From assembly GCA_020744425.1 (NCBI GenBank), contig JAGMUV010000017.1, positions 1,054,001 through 1,118,000 of the forward strand: DNA of 64,000 nucleotides, written 5' to 3'. Of this stretch, positions 30,884 through 41,542 are shown one piece after another. Under the pieces are notes generated by a model, which worked only from the letters and a program-made list of their open reading frames with translations, made no database searches and was not told where the DNA came from. Every line of letters starts with the position of its first letter. The first letter of the stretch is position 1. A program made the translations under genes and the position numbers. This DNA is from Dactylonectria macrodidyma. Lineage: Eukaryota; Ascomycota; Sordariomycetes; Hypocreales; Nectriaceae.

Positions 30884-33800
30884 TTATTGAGTTTGATCAG
30901 AAGGTTCAGCCTCCATTAGACGAAGTTTCTTCGCCGGGTTGCTTGGAGTCCTAGAGCCGGACCGCTTTGAAGACGACGTAATAGCGCCACTTCTTTGGAG
31001 CAGGTTGACAATATCTTGATGGCCTCCTGATGAGGCGGCCTGGAGAGCGTTGCCGTACCAGCCGCCCTGCGCGTTGACGTCCGCTCCCTTGTCCAAGAGC
31101 AGGTTGACAATCTCTTGATGGCCTCCTTCTGAGGCGGCACATAGAGCGTTGCCGTAGTAGCCGCCATGCGCGTTGATATCCACTCCCTTGTCTAAGAGCA
31201 GTTTGACAATCTCTTGATGGCCTCCCGATGAGGCGGCCTGGAGAGCGTTGCCGTACCAGCCGCCATGCGCGTTGACGTCCGCTCCCTTGTCCAAGAGCAG
31301 GTTGACAATCTCTTGATGGCCTCTAAATGAGGCGGCCTGGAGAGCGTTGCCATAGTGGCCGCCATGCGCGTTAACGTCCGCTCCCTTGTCCAAGAGCAGG
31401 TTGACAATCTCTTGATGGCCTCTAAATGAGGCGGCCTGGAGAGCGTTGCCATAGTGGCCGCCATGCGCGTTAACGTCCGCTCCCTTGTCCAAGAGCAGGT
31501 TGACAATCTCTTGATGGCCTCCATATGAGGCGGCACATAGAGCGTTGCCGTACTGGCCGCCCTGCGCGTTGACGTCCGCTCCCTTGTCCAAGAGCAGGTT
31601 GACAATCTCTTGATGGCCTCCTTGTGAGGCGGCCTGGAGAGCGTTGCCGTAGCCGCCGCCCTGCGCGTTGACGTCCGCTCCCTTGTTCAAGAGCAGGTTG
31701 ACAATCTCTTGATGGCCTCCTTCTGAGGCGGCACATAGAGCGTTGCCGTAGTAGCCGCCATGCGCGTTGATATCCACTCCCTTGTCTAAGAGCAGTTTGA
31801 CAATCTCTTGATGGCCTCCTTGTGAGGCGGCCTGGAGAGCGTTGCCATAGTGGCCGCCATGCGCGTTAACGTCCGCTCCCTTGTCCAAGAGCAGTTTGAC
31901 AATCTCTTGATGGCCTCTAAATGAGGCGGCCTGGAGAGCGTTGCCATAGTGGCCGCCATGCGCGTTAACGTCCGCTCCCTTGTTCAAGAGCAGGTTGACA
32001 ATCTCTTGATGGCCTCTAAATGAGGCGGCACATAGAGCGTTGCCATAGTGGCCGCCCTGCGCGTTAACGTCCGCTCCCTTGTCCAAGAGCAGGTTGACAA
32101 TCTCTTGATGGCCTCCATATGAGGCGGCACATAGAGCGTTGCCGTAGCCGCCGCCCTGCGCCTTGACGTCCGCTCCCTTGTCCAAGAGCAGTTTGACAAT
32201 CTCTTGATGGCCTCCTTCTGAGGCGGCACATAGAGCGTTGCCGTACTGGCCGCCCTGCGCGTTGACGTCCGCTCCCTTGTCCAAGAGCAGGTTGACAATC
32301 TCTTGATGGCCTCCTTGTGAGGCGGCCTGGAGAGCGTTGCCGTAGCCGCCGCCCTGCGCGTTGACGTCCGCTCCCTTGTTCAAGAGCAGGTTGACAATCT
32401 CTTGATGGCCTCCTTCTGAGGCGGCACATAGAGCGTTGCCGTAGTAGCCGCCATGCGCGTTGATATCCACTCCCTTGTCTAAGAGCAGTTTGACAATCTC
32501 TTGATGGCCTCCTTGTGAGGCGGCCTGGAGAGCGTTGCCATAGTGGCCGCCATGCGCGTTAACGTCCGCTCCCTTGTCCAAGAGCAGTTTGACAATCTCT
32601 TGATGGCCTCTAAATGAGGCGGCACATAGAGCGTTGCCGTAGTAGCCGCCATGCGCGTTGATATCCACTCCCTTGTCTAAGAGCAGTTTGACAATCTCTT
32701 GATGGCCTCCTTGTGAGGCGGCCTGGAGAGCGTTGCCATAGTGGCCGCCATGCGCGTTAACGTCCGCTCCCTTGTCCAAGAGCAGGTTGACAATCTCTTG
32801 ATGGCCTCCTTCTGAGGCGGCACATAGAGCGTTGCCGTGTTCGCCGCCATGCGCGTTGATATCCACTCCCTTGTCTAAGAGCAGTTTGACAATCTCTTGA
32901 TGGCCTCCCGATGAGGCGGCCTGGAGAGCGTTGCCGTAGTAGCCGCCCTGCGCCTTGACGTCCGCTCCCTTGTCCAAGAGCAGGTTGACAATCTCTTGAT
33001 GGCCTCCATATGAGGCGGCACATAGAGCGTTGCCGTACCAGCCGCCCTGCGCGTTGATAACCACTCCCTTGTCTAAGAGCAGTTTGACAATCTCTTGATG
33101 GCCTCCTTCTGAGGCGGCCTGGAGAGCGTTGCCATAGTGGCCGCCCTGCGCGTTGACGTCCGCTCCCTTGTCTAAGAGCAGGTTGACAATCTCTTGATGG
33201 CCTCCTAATGCGGCGGCCTGGAGAGCGTTGCCGTAGCGGCCGCCCTGCGCGTTGATATCCACTCCCTTGTCTAAGAGCAGTTTGACAATCTCTTGATGGC
33301 CTCCCGATGAGGCGGCCTGGAGAGCGTTGCCGTAGTAGCCGCCCTGCGCCTTGACGTCCGCTCCCTTGTCCAAGAGCAGGTTGGCAATCTCTTGATGGCC
33401 TCCATATGAGGCGGCACATAGAGCGTTGCCGTACCAGCCGCCCTGCGCGTTGATAACCACTCCCTTGTCTAAGAGCAGTTTGACAATCTCTTGATGGCCT
33501 CCTTCTGAGGCGGCCTGGAGAGCGTTGCCATAGTGGCCGCCCTGCGCGTTGACGTCCGCTCCCTTGTCTAAGAGCAGGTTGACAATCTCTTGATGGCCTC
33601 CTAATGCGGCGGCCTGGAGAGCGTTGCCGTAGCGGCCGCCCTGCGCGTTGACGTCCGCTCCTTTGCCGATAAGATCTCGTGCAGGCGCTACGAGCCCATC
33701 GAAGCAAGCATAGTAGAGCCTGGAACCTCGTGGAGGACCTGGGTCACTGTGCCTATCAATATCAGCCTGATACAAACGAGCCCATCGTTGGAACGTCGCT

Positions 33801-36401
33801 TCCTTTTCTAAGAACCTGACTGTCGCTCGAACTATATCTTCAGAAGCCTGAGCCAACGCAGCATGCCCTGTCCAGACTTCCGCCGCAAATCTTGCCATTG
33901 GAAAATTCCGCTTGATCTCTCTGTGGCTACCGTTGATGTCCGTAAGATAAGTCAAGCACGTCCTCGTGATAGAAATGCTGGCAGTCGTTATCTTGAACTG
34001 ATCCTCTCCGAGAAGATACTCTTTGACGGAAAAGTGGGCAAGATGTAGCTCTTTATCGGTGGCGTGAACGACTGTCACTAGGCTGGGGCAGTAGTCCAAA
34101 ACATCAGTCTCACAAAACAGTCGACGCTTGATGTCAAACCCTTGCGACTCGTTTTCGATCTGCGTTGCTATTACTTCTTTAGCCTCGGCCAGCTGGAGAG
34201 GTCGCTTGGAGTGCACTAGGAATTGTAGGAGGCGTATCGCGTCGTTTTTGAGCTCCGTTGGTATGCTTTCCATCATGCGCCGGTATGTCTCATCTAGATC
34301 CCGCGGCAACGATGCGAGAGCCTTCTCCATAGCTGCCTCGTGACGACATCGAGCCAGGCTGTCCAATTGACAGAACGCCCACCTGAACCTAAGCAGAGCG
34401 TCAGCAAACCATCAGCATATCGATCGAAGTTGTGACATCTCACATCCCGTCGGCCCCGTCGCCAACCTTCCTTCGGATCACCTCGAGGAGATCCTTGGAC
34501 AACGGCTTCTCCAAAAAATCACGCCGTTGACGAAGTTGTGCTGTGACCCACAATCGGATATCGGCGTTGACAGCCTGCTTGTCGAGTGCTAAGCAGTTTT
34601 CCTCGCCTATCAACGAGGGGATTTCGCGCATGAACTCGGGTTCAGGCCGACCGGTATAAATCAGCTCAACGTGGCCCAACTCTGGCGTGGACACTACGTG
34701 CTTGATCCACAGGAGAACAGCCTCCCTTGTTTTTGATTCATCCAAGGCGTCCAGAACGATTGAGACTTTCTTCTGGACTGCGAGCATCTTGAATACAACA
34801 TCTGAGAGCGCCGCTATCGCAGGTTGGTCGCTACCATTCCGGTGTGCTTGAAATACAGCATCAAGATGAATTGCAGAACCAACCCCGCCTTGCCAAAGTT
34901 GGAAAGCAAGAGACCGCAGCATGCCATCCACGGTCTGCTTTGTCGTGTCGCTAAAGTCAAAGAAGAAGCTGAGGATAAGACGGTCGTTTCCCTTCGCGAG
35001 ATGATCCAGCACAGTCGCGCTGAGAACCGTCTTTCCACATCCCGCTAGCCCGTGCAGCCATAACTGTCGACGCGACCCCAAGTGCCATGAATGGAAGACC
35101 GGGTTTTCCAGGAGCCACGCGCCTGTGCCCTCATGGCGGAGCGTCCTCGCGTGGTTGGCGTTTGTAGACGGATCCGGGGGACGAAGCCAGCGCTTGATCT
35201 TATCGGTACGAAGGTCAGACCTGATGGAATCAGCTGCAGCCTTCGTTGCAGCCGTCGTCTGCTGCACGCCATCGATCTGTTGCTGAACTACTCGGGTCAG
35301 GACGTATTCCAAGTTCACATGTTATTCGGTCTCGTGTAGTTGCTGGTCTAGCCCTAGTGAACGAAACAAGAACTAACCCGACTGAAGCACTTCCAATGCC
35401 CTTTTGGTCTCCTGGACCTCCGCGGCCGGCACATACGCCAGGAGCTCCTTGGCATACGCAGCGGCGGTGGCCGAGGCGTAGCGCTGCCATCGATCGTTCT
35501 TGTGAGAATCGGCGTAGTCGCAGATCCCTCGGATCACAAGACAGGGAAAGTGGTTCATCAGGCCGGCCGCTTCCATCTCAAAGCAGATGCAATCCTCGCC
35601 GACATCAGCAACAATCCGATCGCGCGCAGCGGCGTCTTTGACAAGTGTGTTGCCGGATGCGATGATCCCGTAGCGAATATCGGGGTCGGTAGTGTCTCGA
35701 GGATCGCGTGGAACCTCGTCGGCCGTGCCACAGCCCCGACAGTCCGGCCCAGGGACGTGGTCGCATGAAGCTTTGAAGAGGCGGTCGTTGTCGAAGCCCT
35801 GGTGAGCATAGCCAGGGTTTTGCTTGGATCTCTTGCCCATCTTCGGGTTCTTCTGCAGCATCTCTTGAATGAAGCAGGAAACCCTGGAGTCTTTCCGCTC
35901 GTGATCGGCCTGGAGGCTGGCAAGCGCATTGAGGAGGACCATCGGAGGCCGTCCGAGGAAGCCTTTGCGCTCACGCTTGTCACCAGACTTTGCCTTGATC
36001 AAGTCGTACTGGCAGACGCCGCCCGTGGTCCCATCGGGCTGGCTCACGACAACGTCGCCGAGCCGGATATCGCGGTCCTTTTCGGGTCGAGCGATGCCGC
36101 CGCCTATGCCGACCAAAAGACCAACACGGATGGATGGCAGCGAGGCAAGGAGGCTCGAGGCCGTGGTCGCAGCCGAGGTGGTTCCATAGACTCCGGCGGG
36201 GAGAGAGGCAATGACGATGTTGTGCTCTCCCACGCGACCCCAAGTATAAACGTTCGCGTCGGTTTGGTGTCTAGTGAAGGCGGTTGGAGCTGCATGTTCC
36301 TCATCGAGCATCGCTTCTGCAGCGGCCCGCTCGATGGGAAGAGCAGCGATCCAGGCGACCGCATAGGAGTCGGGGCTGTCGAGAGCGTTGCGGGATGCCA
36401 T
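30884..36401 (-). CDS. NLR-type protein: PNP_UDP, NACHT, long ankyrin array, 1,791 aa
   Basis: Exons 36401-35378, 35290-34444 and 34388-30884 join in frame. Residues 10-330 match the nucleoside phosphorylase domain used as an N-terminal effector or sensor in fungal NLRs (AVAWIAALPIERAAAEAML; GGIARPEKDRDIRLGDVVVS; ECICFEMEAAG-like region near 300). A NACHT domain follows with Walker A GLAGCGKT at 422-429 and Walker B SIVLDALDE near 520. After GMFRWAFCQLDSL and a winged-helix-like region, about 28 ankyrin repeats run from about 845 to 1760. The 87-nt first intron uses GTTAGT and a CTGAC branch site; the second uses GTGAGA, CTGAC and CTTAG. This architecture is known in fungi and linked to non-self recognition and regulated cell death. 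No inactivating change is seen. Confidence 0.88.
30990..33660. repeat. near-identical 99-bp ankyrin repeat array (about 27 units)
   Basis: The 33-residue unit built on YGNALQAAS...GGHQEIVKLL recurs every 99 bp. Most of each unit is invariant even at synonymous positions, while the residue before YGNAL and the residues after AAS vary among units. Four consecutive units (about 33244-33639) are repeated in the same order at about 32848-33243, a 396-bp higher-order duplication. Confidence 0.95.
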
Positions 36402-37502
36402 GGTGAGGAGGGAAGCGCACGAGGCCGCCAGATAGGCGGATGAAATGATAGGATTGTGTGCGGTTCGCCTACGTCGACGAGTAACCTGGAGTTAAGTCAC
36501 ACGGGGAGAGGGGGGAGACGGGACGACGGCATGTTGTTTATCACCGTCAGTCGAAGAGCGCAGCCTTGTCAGTTGCCACGCAGGACGAAAGCAAGCTGAA
36601 AAGGACAAGGTCGGGGTCAGGCCGCAACAACAGGCTCTCGCCAATTACTCGTTATTACACTTGCACATTGGGAGGGGGGCGTGACGCTGCGGGCACCTGC
36701 ATGCATCACCCTCTAGTAAGTGAGAACATTGGCCGACACCTTCGCAGTCTGATCACCTCGCGTAGGATCGTTTGCCCGGCTGTTTGGTGATTGGCTTGAC
36801 GGCGCTTAGTGAACTCTTGGTTATAGGCTGCTGGAACAGCCACTTTTTGACCGCCCATGCATTGGATATCACCTGTTCGGGGGACGGGCAATGAGCTGTG
36901 TTGATCCGCTCGACTCTCCCCACGCAAGCTACGGACAGAGTTGCCGATACGAGCGTTTATACGTTGGCGCGTGGTGCGGCGCAGAGCCGCAGGCGCCGCG
37001 ATGAAATTGTGTTCCAAATCTACGAACGCGTCCCCCCGTTCGTGCCCCGGATGGCTCATGGCACGGCGACAGATGGTACGCCTCGGCACGCGTCGGACCG
37101 CGTTTCTTAGCGAGCCTTTCCCTGAGCGAACGGGGGGATTACCCCTGCACGCAGGTCGTCCTGCGCCCTCGTCTCCGCGGGCTACTCCGTAGTTTGGAAC
37201 GCAATTTCACGAACATGCGCAGGAGGATTGTACCTGTGACGTTCCCTCCAAGGGCACAAAACGTCTTCCCGTGTATCTATTCCACGGCGACCTCACGTGT
37301 TCAGGTAGAATTTGCTCTGGCGCCTGGCGGGCCAGCTGGTGTCGTGCTGCAGCTATGCCTGGCGATGCCTCATGTATCGGCGCCTGGACGGGGCCACTCG
37401 AATTAGGCCTGTCTTTGTCTCGCCGCAAATGCAAGACGCATCGTTGTGCTTGCTAGACTGGCTCGCTGACTTGGTGGAAAACCTGAAAAGTTGGGCGGCA
37501 TT
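36402..37502. other. NLR upstream region, nothing else recognised
   Basis: GC-rich sequence with many short frames on both strands and no supported gene. Confidence 0.4.
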
Positions 37503-37551
37503 GCCGGTACCATTACCTCCATCGAGACCACCTCCATTACCAACTCCCTCT
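37503..37551 (+). pseudogene. 49-bp remnant of the small secreted protein gene
   Basis: This segment matches 30618-30666 at 48 of 49 positions and reads in the same way (AGTITSIETTSITNSL) before a stop. The flanks do not match, so it is a residual fragment of a second copy. Confidence 0.7.
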
Positions 37552-37867
37552 ACCCTCACTAGCGATGCCTTCCAACGGTCCCAGTGCAACCGCTGCAAAC
37601 AACGACGGCTACACTGAACCAACGAGGTCATGAGGCAATACAATGTCAGGGGGAACTTCGAGGAAGCTGATGCTGCTCAGATACGTTTGACGCGGTGTGC
37701 TAAAGTGTCCACGACTAGCATGCGCTCAGGGAGAGAAATCACTACAAAATTGGCACTTCAATATATATTTGTAGCGTTAAAGTTGGATATAGTTTCTCAA
37801 TCTCTTGTCTCTAAATGGCATTCGCCGTGCACACAAAGTTCTTATCCACTATTCTAGAAAAGCGGAA

Positions 37868-39274
37868 CTATAACATCCAAGACCTTGGTGTAGCATTGGG
37901 TAAGATATTATAGACAGTCCCAGATCTTGCCACCTCTGGGTTGGCCCACTTCATGTCAGCCCCTGCCATGGTACTACGAAAAGATTTGCATAATAGCTGA
38001 TCTGCCTCCGGTGCTTCAACAGAAATAACATCGGTCAGTCGCTGGAGGTGATTCGGAGGGGAAGCATCAGGTGTGGCAGTGCATGCGTCTCGGTCTCTCG
38101 AAGAAGTATTCGTAAGAATTTTAAAAATGTCCCTGTTGAACTCGATCCAATGAACGGTATTGATATTTTCACGCCGTTCTGTGAGCCATCGGTCGAGAAG
38201 ACTAAGATTCGAGGCTTGAAGGAAGGGCCGGTAAATATCACCAAAATCGAAGAATATAGATTCACTATCATTCAATCGGCGGATCGTAGGATCGATTGAA
38301 TGTGCGCGATGAAAGTAGTATCCCCTCTTTTGATACTTTTGGATTGCCTTCTCAACTGCTTTTGTCTTTCGAGAGTAACTTTGCTCCCATCTCGTTATTT
38401 GCCTGGAGCTAGCCTGTTCATAATACATATGGCTTGCACACCATCCACTAATAAAGCATTGTACATGGGTTGCGTAGAAGTCTTTAATAAAGCTTAAGCA
38501 GCTTCTGATACTGGAATAATGACTCCCGATTATCAATTGAACAGGTTGTACGCCTTTGCTGGTTTGAACTGAGCCTTGCAGAATATTAAAAGGTTGTCCC
38601 AAGGGATCATGATATGTGGCGATATTATCTGCAAACCCTTGGCAAGGCACTTCCGGTTCAATTAGGACATCGCCATGCGGGCTGTTGGAAACCGAGTAAC
38701 TCTGAGTAGAAGAGGAATATTCTCTGGTTGCCTGAAAAGCTTGTAGGGTCTTGTATAGTTGATCTCCAATTAATTTGGAAGCTTCTTCTGGTTTTTGGTT
38801 TGAAATCCATGAGGACATTGCCCTCAGAGTTGTAATATTGACAGATATACTTCTATTCTCTGCTAGAGCAGTGGTAATAGCATCTCCTTCTAGATGCCAC
38901 TTTACACCACATAGAGATAAGACATTGATCATATCAATAACTGATTCTTTATAACCGGGAACATAAAAGTCCCAATCAGAGTCGGCTGTTGTTGACCCAG
39001 GAATAAAGAAATCGAGAGCACGAGAGCCACTCAGCATGCAGCCAGTATCAAACATTGTTGAGAGTAGTGTAACTGGGTAGTTAAACGCCCTCGAGAGATA
39101 ATGTACTGGACTGATGCGTGATTTATAGCATTCTTCGAGAATAGGGTCGCCAGGAAAAGCATTTTTGAACTGCAGAGCGTCTCCGATATCCAGTTTATCC
39201 ATAGCATTCTGGATGGGTGAGGTGCGAGACATTGCGATTGATGGTGCAGTGTGTAGGGGTGCAGTATGGTCCAA
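37868..39274 (-). CDS. conserved fungal-type protein with a nucleotidyltransferase-like motif, 468 aa
   Basis: A single exon with no splice signals needed. Residues 80-105 contain MLSGSRALDFFIPG followed by DSDWDFYVPG. This GS...D-x-D spacing resembles the active-site strand-turn of the nucleotidyltransferase superfamily (the two acids of DWD would bind metal). The middle has a disordered TREYSSSTQSYS segment, and residues 270-350 are Cys/aromatic-rich and basic. There is no signal peptide. The enzyme assignment is an inference from a short motif. The gene stands beside a strongly AT-rich block. Confidence 0.65.
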   Translation of the reverse strand: MDHTAPLHTAPSIAMSRTSPIQNAMDKLDIGDALQFKNAFPGDPILEECYKSRISPVHYLSRAFNYPVTLLSTMFDTGCMLSGSRALDFFIPGSTTADSDWDFYVPGYKESVIDMINVLSLCGVKWHLEGDAITTALAENRSISVNITTLRAMSSWISNQKPEEASKLIGDQLYKTLQAFQATREYSSSTQSYSVSNSPHGDVLIEPEVPCQGFADNIATYHDPLGQPFNILQGSVQTSKGVQPVQLIIGSHYSSIRSCLSFIKDFYATHVQCFISGWCASHMYYEQASSRQITRWEQSYSRKTKAVEKAIQKYQKRGYYFHRAHSIDPTIRRLNDSESIFFDFGDIYRPFLQASNLSLLDRWLTERRENINTVHWIEFNRDIFKILTNTSSRDRDACTATPDASPPNHLQRLTDVISVEAPEADQLLCKSFRSTMAGADMKWANPEVARSGTVYNILPNATPRSWML

Positions 39275-39389
39275 GTGAGCGTTGATTGCTAGACGCTAGT
39301 GCTGATATTGTGGTGCGGTGTTGCGAACTGAGCCCGAGATAAAGGAGAGGTGTTTTTGTGGCAAGATCCAGTGTGCTGGGTGTTATAAG

Positions 39390-40620
39390 ATAAGTAAGCG
39401 CCCAGTGAATACATTAAAAATAAATACAGGCGGTTACTAGTATCTCCCTACTGAAATTTAAATTAAAGGGCAATTATTTGTTAGTGACAAATAAGCGCCC
39501 TCTTTACATACGGGCGGTTACTAGTATACTAAAATTTAAATTAGAGGGCAATTATTTACTAGTGAGAAATAAGCGCCCTCTTTACATACGGGCAGTTACT
39601 AGTATAATAACAGTACTTAAAACAAATTTAACTAGGCGCTCTCTTTAAATACGGGCAGCTACTAGTATAATTATAACATTTAAAATAAACTTATATTAGC
39701 GCCTTTTCTAAATACAGGCAGCTACTAGTATAACTACAGCACTTAAAATAAATGTAAATAAGCGCCTCATTACTAGTATTACTTTAAGAAATATTTTAAG
39801 ATAAGGATAGTAAGCTACTAGTAATATATAAACCAAGGAAGTGTTATACTGGTATTTAATATTTAACTCTACTAGTATGAGTTTTTATTTTAACTCTAAT
39901 TACTAGTATTAAAATAAAAGTATTACTAGTATTATATAATACTAGTATTCCCTTTAAATTATTACCAGTTTGTTTTTTATACTAGTATATATTAAATATT
40001 GATACTAGTATCTCAAGCTTACTAGTAAGAGATTTCATTTTATATTAGTATCTATTTATTACTAGTAAGAGATGTAATTTTATACTAGTATTATTTTTTT
40101 ACCAATAAGAGATTTAATTTTATACTAGTATTAATTTTTTACTGATAAGAGATATTAAATACTTATTAATAAAAGACTTAGTTTTATACTAGTATTAAAT
40201 TTCTACTAATAAGAAATATTAAGTTCTTATATAGAAAAAACTTGATTTTATACTAGTATTATATTTTTACTAGTATATGATTTAAAATCCTTGAAAAAAA
40301 AATGATCTCGCCTTATTATATTATATTACTACTAGTAAAGGATCTTATTATATTTCAGTTTTTAATTTTAATTTTAATTTTAATACTAGTATTTAATTCT
40401 CATTTTAATTTAATACTAGTATTAAAATTATTTTCAAATTAATATTATCATCATTTTTATAAAATTTAATACTAGTAATTAATTCTAATTTATGTATGTT
40501 TATAAATATTTTACTTAATATAAATTCATAAATACAATTTTTATTATTTATATACTAGTATTTACATATTTGCTCTATTTACTCCTTTACCACCTCCTTA
40601 TTACGTTACAATCTACTAGT
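39390..40620. repeat. AT-rich block with dozens of ACTAGT(A) motifs and tandem units
   Basis: About 27 copies of ACTAGT, mostly within the palindrome TACTAGTA, occur in 1.2 kb. From 39390 to 39790, five units of roughly 60-90 bp share AATAAGCGCC, ACGGGCNGTTACTAGTATA and TTTAAAATAAA-like blocks. From 40010 to 40300 a second family repeats AAGAGATTTAATTTTATACTAGTATT every 55-65 bp. Base composition is far more AT-rich than both neighbours, with no coding potential. Confidence 0.9.
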
Positions 40621-41542
40621 AATGCGTTATGATAGCACTTATCAGTCTGTCTATCCTTATTTCAGTTCCTGCTTCTCTTGGGCGCTCATGGGTTGAACGG
40701 CTTCTGCGGATTGCACTACAGGAGACCGGTCCCCTACGGGGCCCGCCAATGCCTTTCGGAACAGGCCTGAGAAGCAAGGCACTTGCCTTATGAAAGAAAG
40801 AGCCCGACACAAGCACTTGGCTTGTGAAGGAACGAGGCTGACAAGCACCGTCTTGTAAAGCCTAGCATGCGCGTTTCTATACCAGGTAGGTGGCGCCTTG
40901 GGGGTAAGTATGCCTTAGGCAGTTGTGGGCGTCCTTGCATTTGAAGGGAAAGGAGGAAAGGAGAGAATGTGGGCGTGGGTGTCGATGCCTTTTAGACCAG
41001 GCGCTGTCACCAGTGATGTCACGGACATGGCATCACCAAGATCTTCGCCGCCTCCAACCCCAACCTGATATATATCCTTCGCGGATATTCATTGCTCTAC
41101 TAGCTATACTATTTATTACTTGTCATTGCTGTTTTCCCTGGTCCACTCAGTCCTATTCGCTTTTAGAGCTCCCTAGCGTCTAGCAATAATTGTAGATGAT
41201 TCTCGAACATTCGATCTAAAGGAAGATAAATTTGTCCCGGCCCTTACAACCCTCCGAGAACAAAGGAAATAATAATAAAAAGTTGTATTGATAACCGAAG
41301 AGCATATGGCCTAGTCCACGGGAATATGTAGGGTCCATATTGTGCACTTTTCCTCAGATCATAGTGGCTCATATCCCTCTGTTGATCCCTGATGATCCAC
41401 GGGCGTCCCTTGATAATCCAGTATGCTCCTTCGTGATCGGTACTCCGTATTGCTGCGCTTAGTCAACGTTCTGCAATCTCAGATCGCCGGGTATAGGTTA
41501 GGTCGCGCATGGGTCGAGAGACGAGAAGAGATCAGTGACGAC
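40621..41542. other. intergenic, GC-normal, nothing recognised
   Basis: Composition returns to normal at about 40620. Short imperfect repeats (CACTTGCCTTATGAAAG and CACTTGGCTTGTGAAGG) lie near 40775-40830. No gene is supported. Confidence 0.4.

Noticed and set aside
30990..33660. Possible CRISPR-like array
   Set aside because: The 99-bp repeats are contiguous, protein-coding and without spacers; they encode ankyrin units in a eukaryotic gene.
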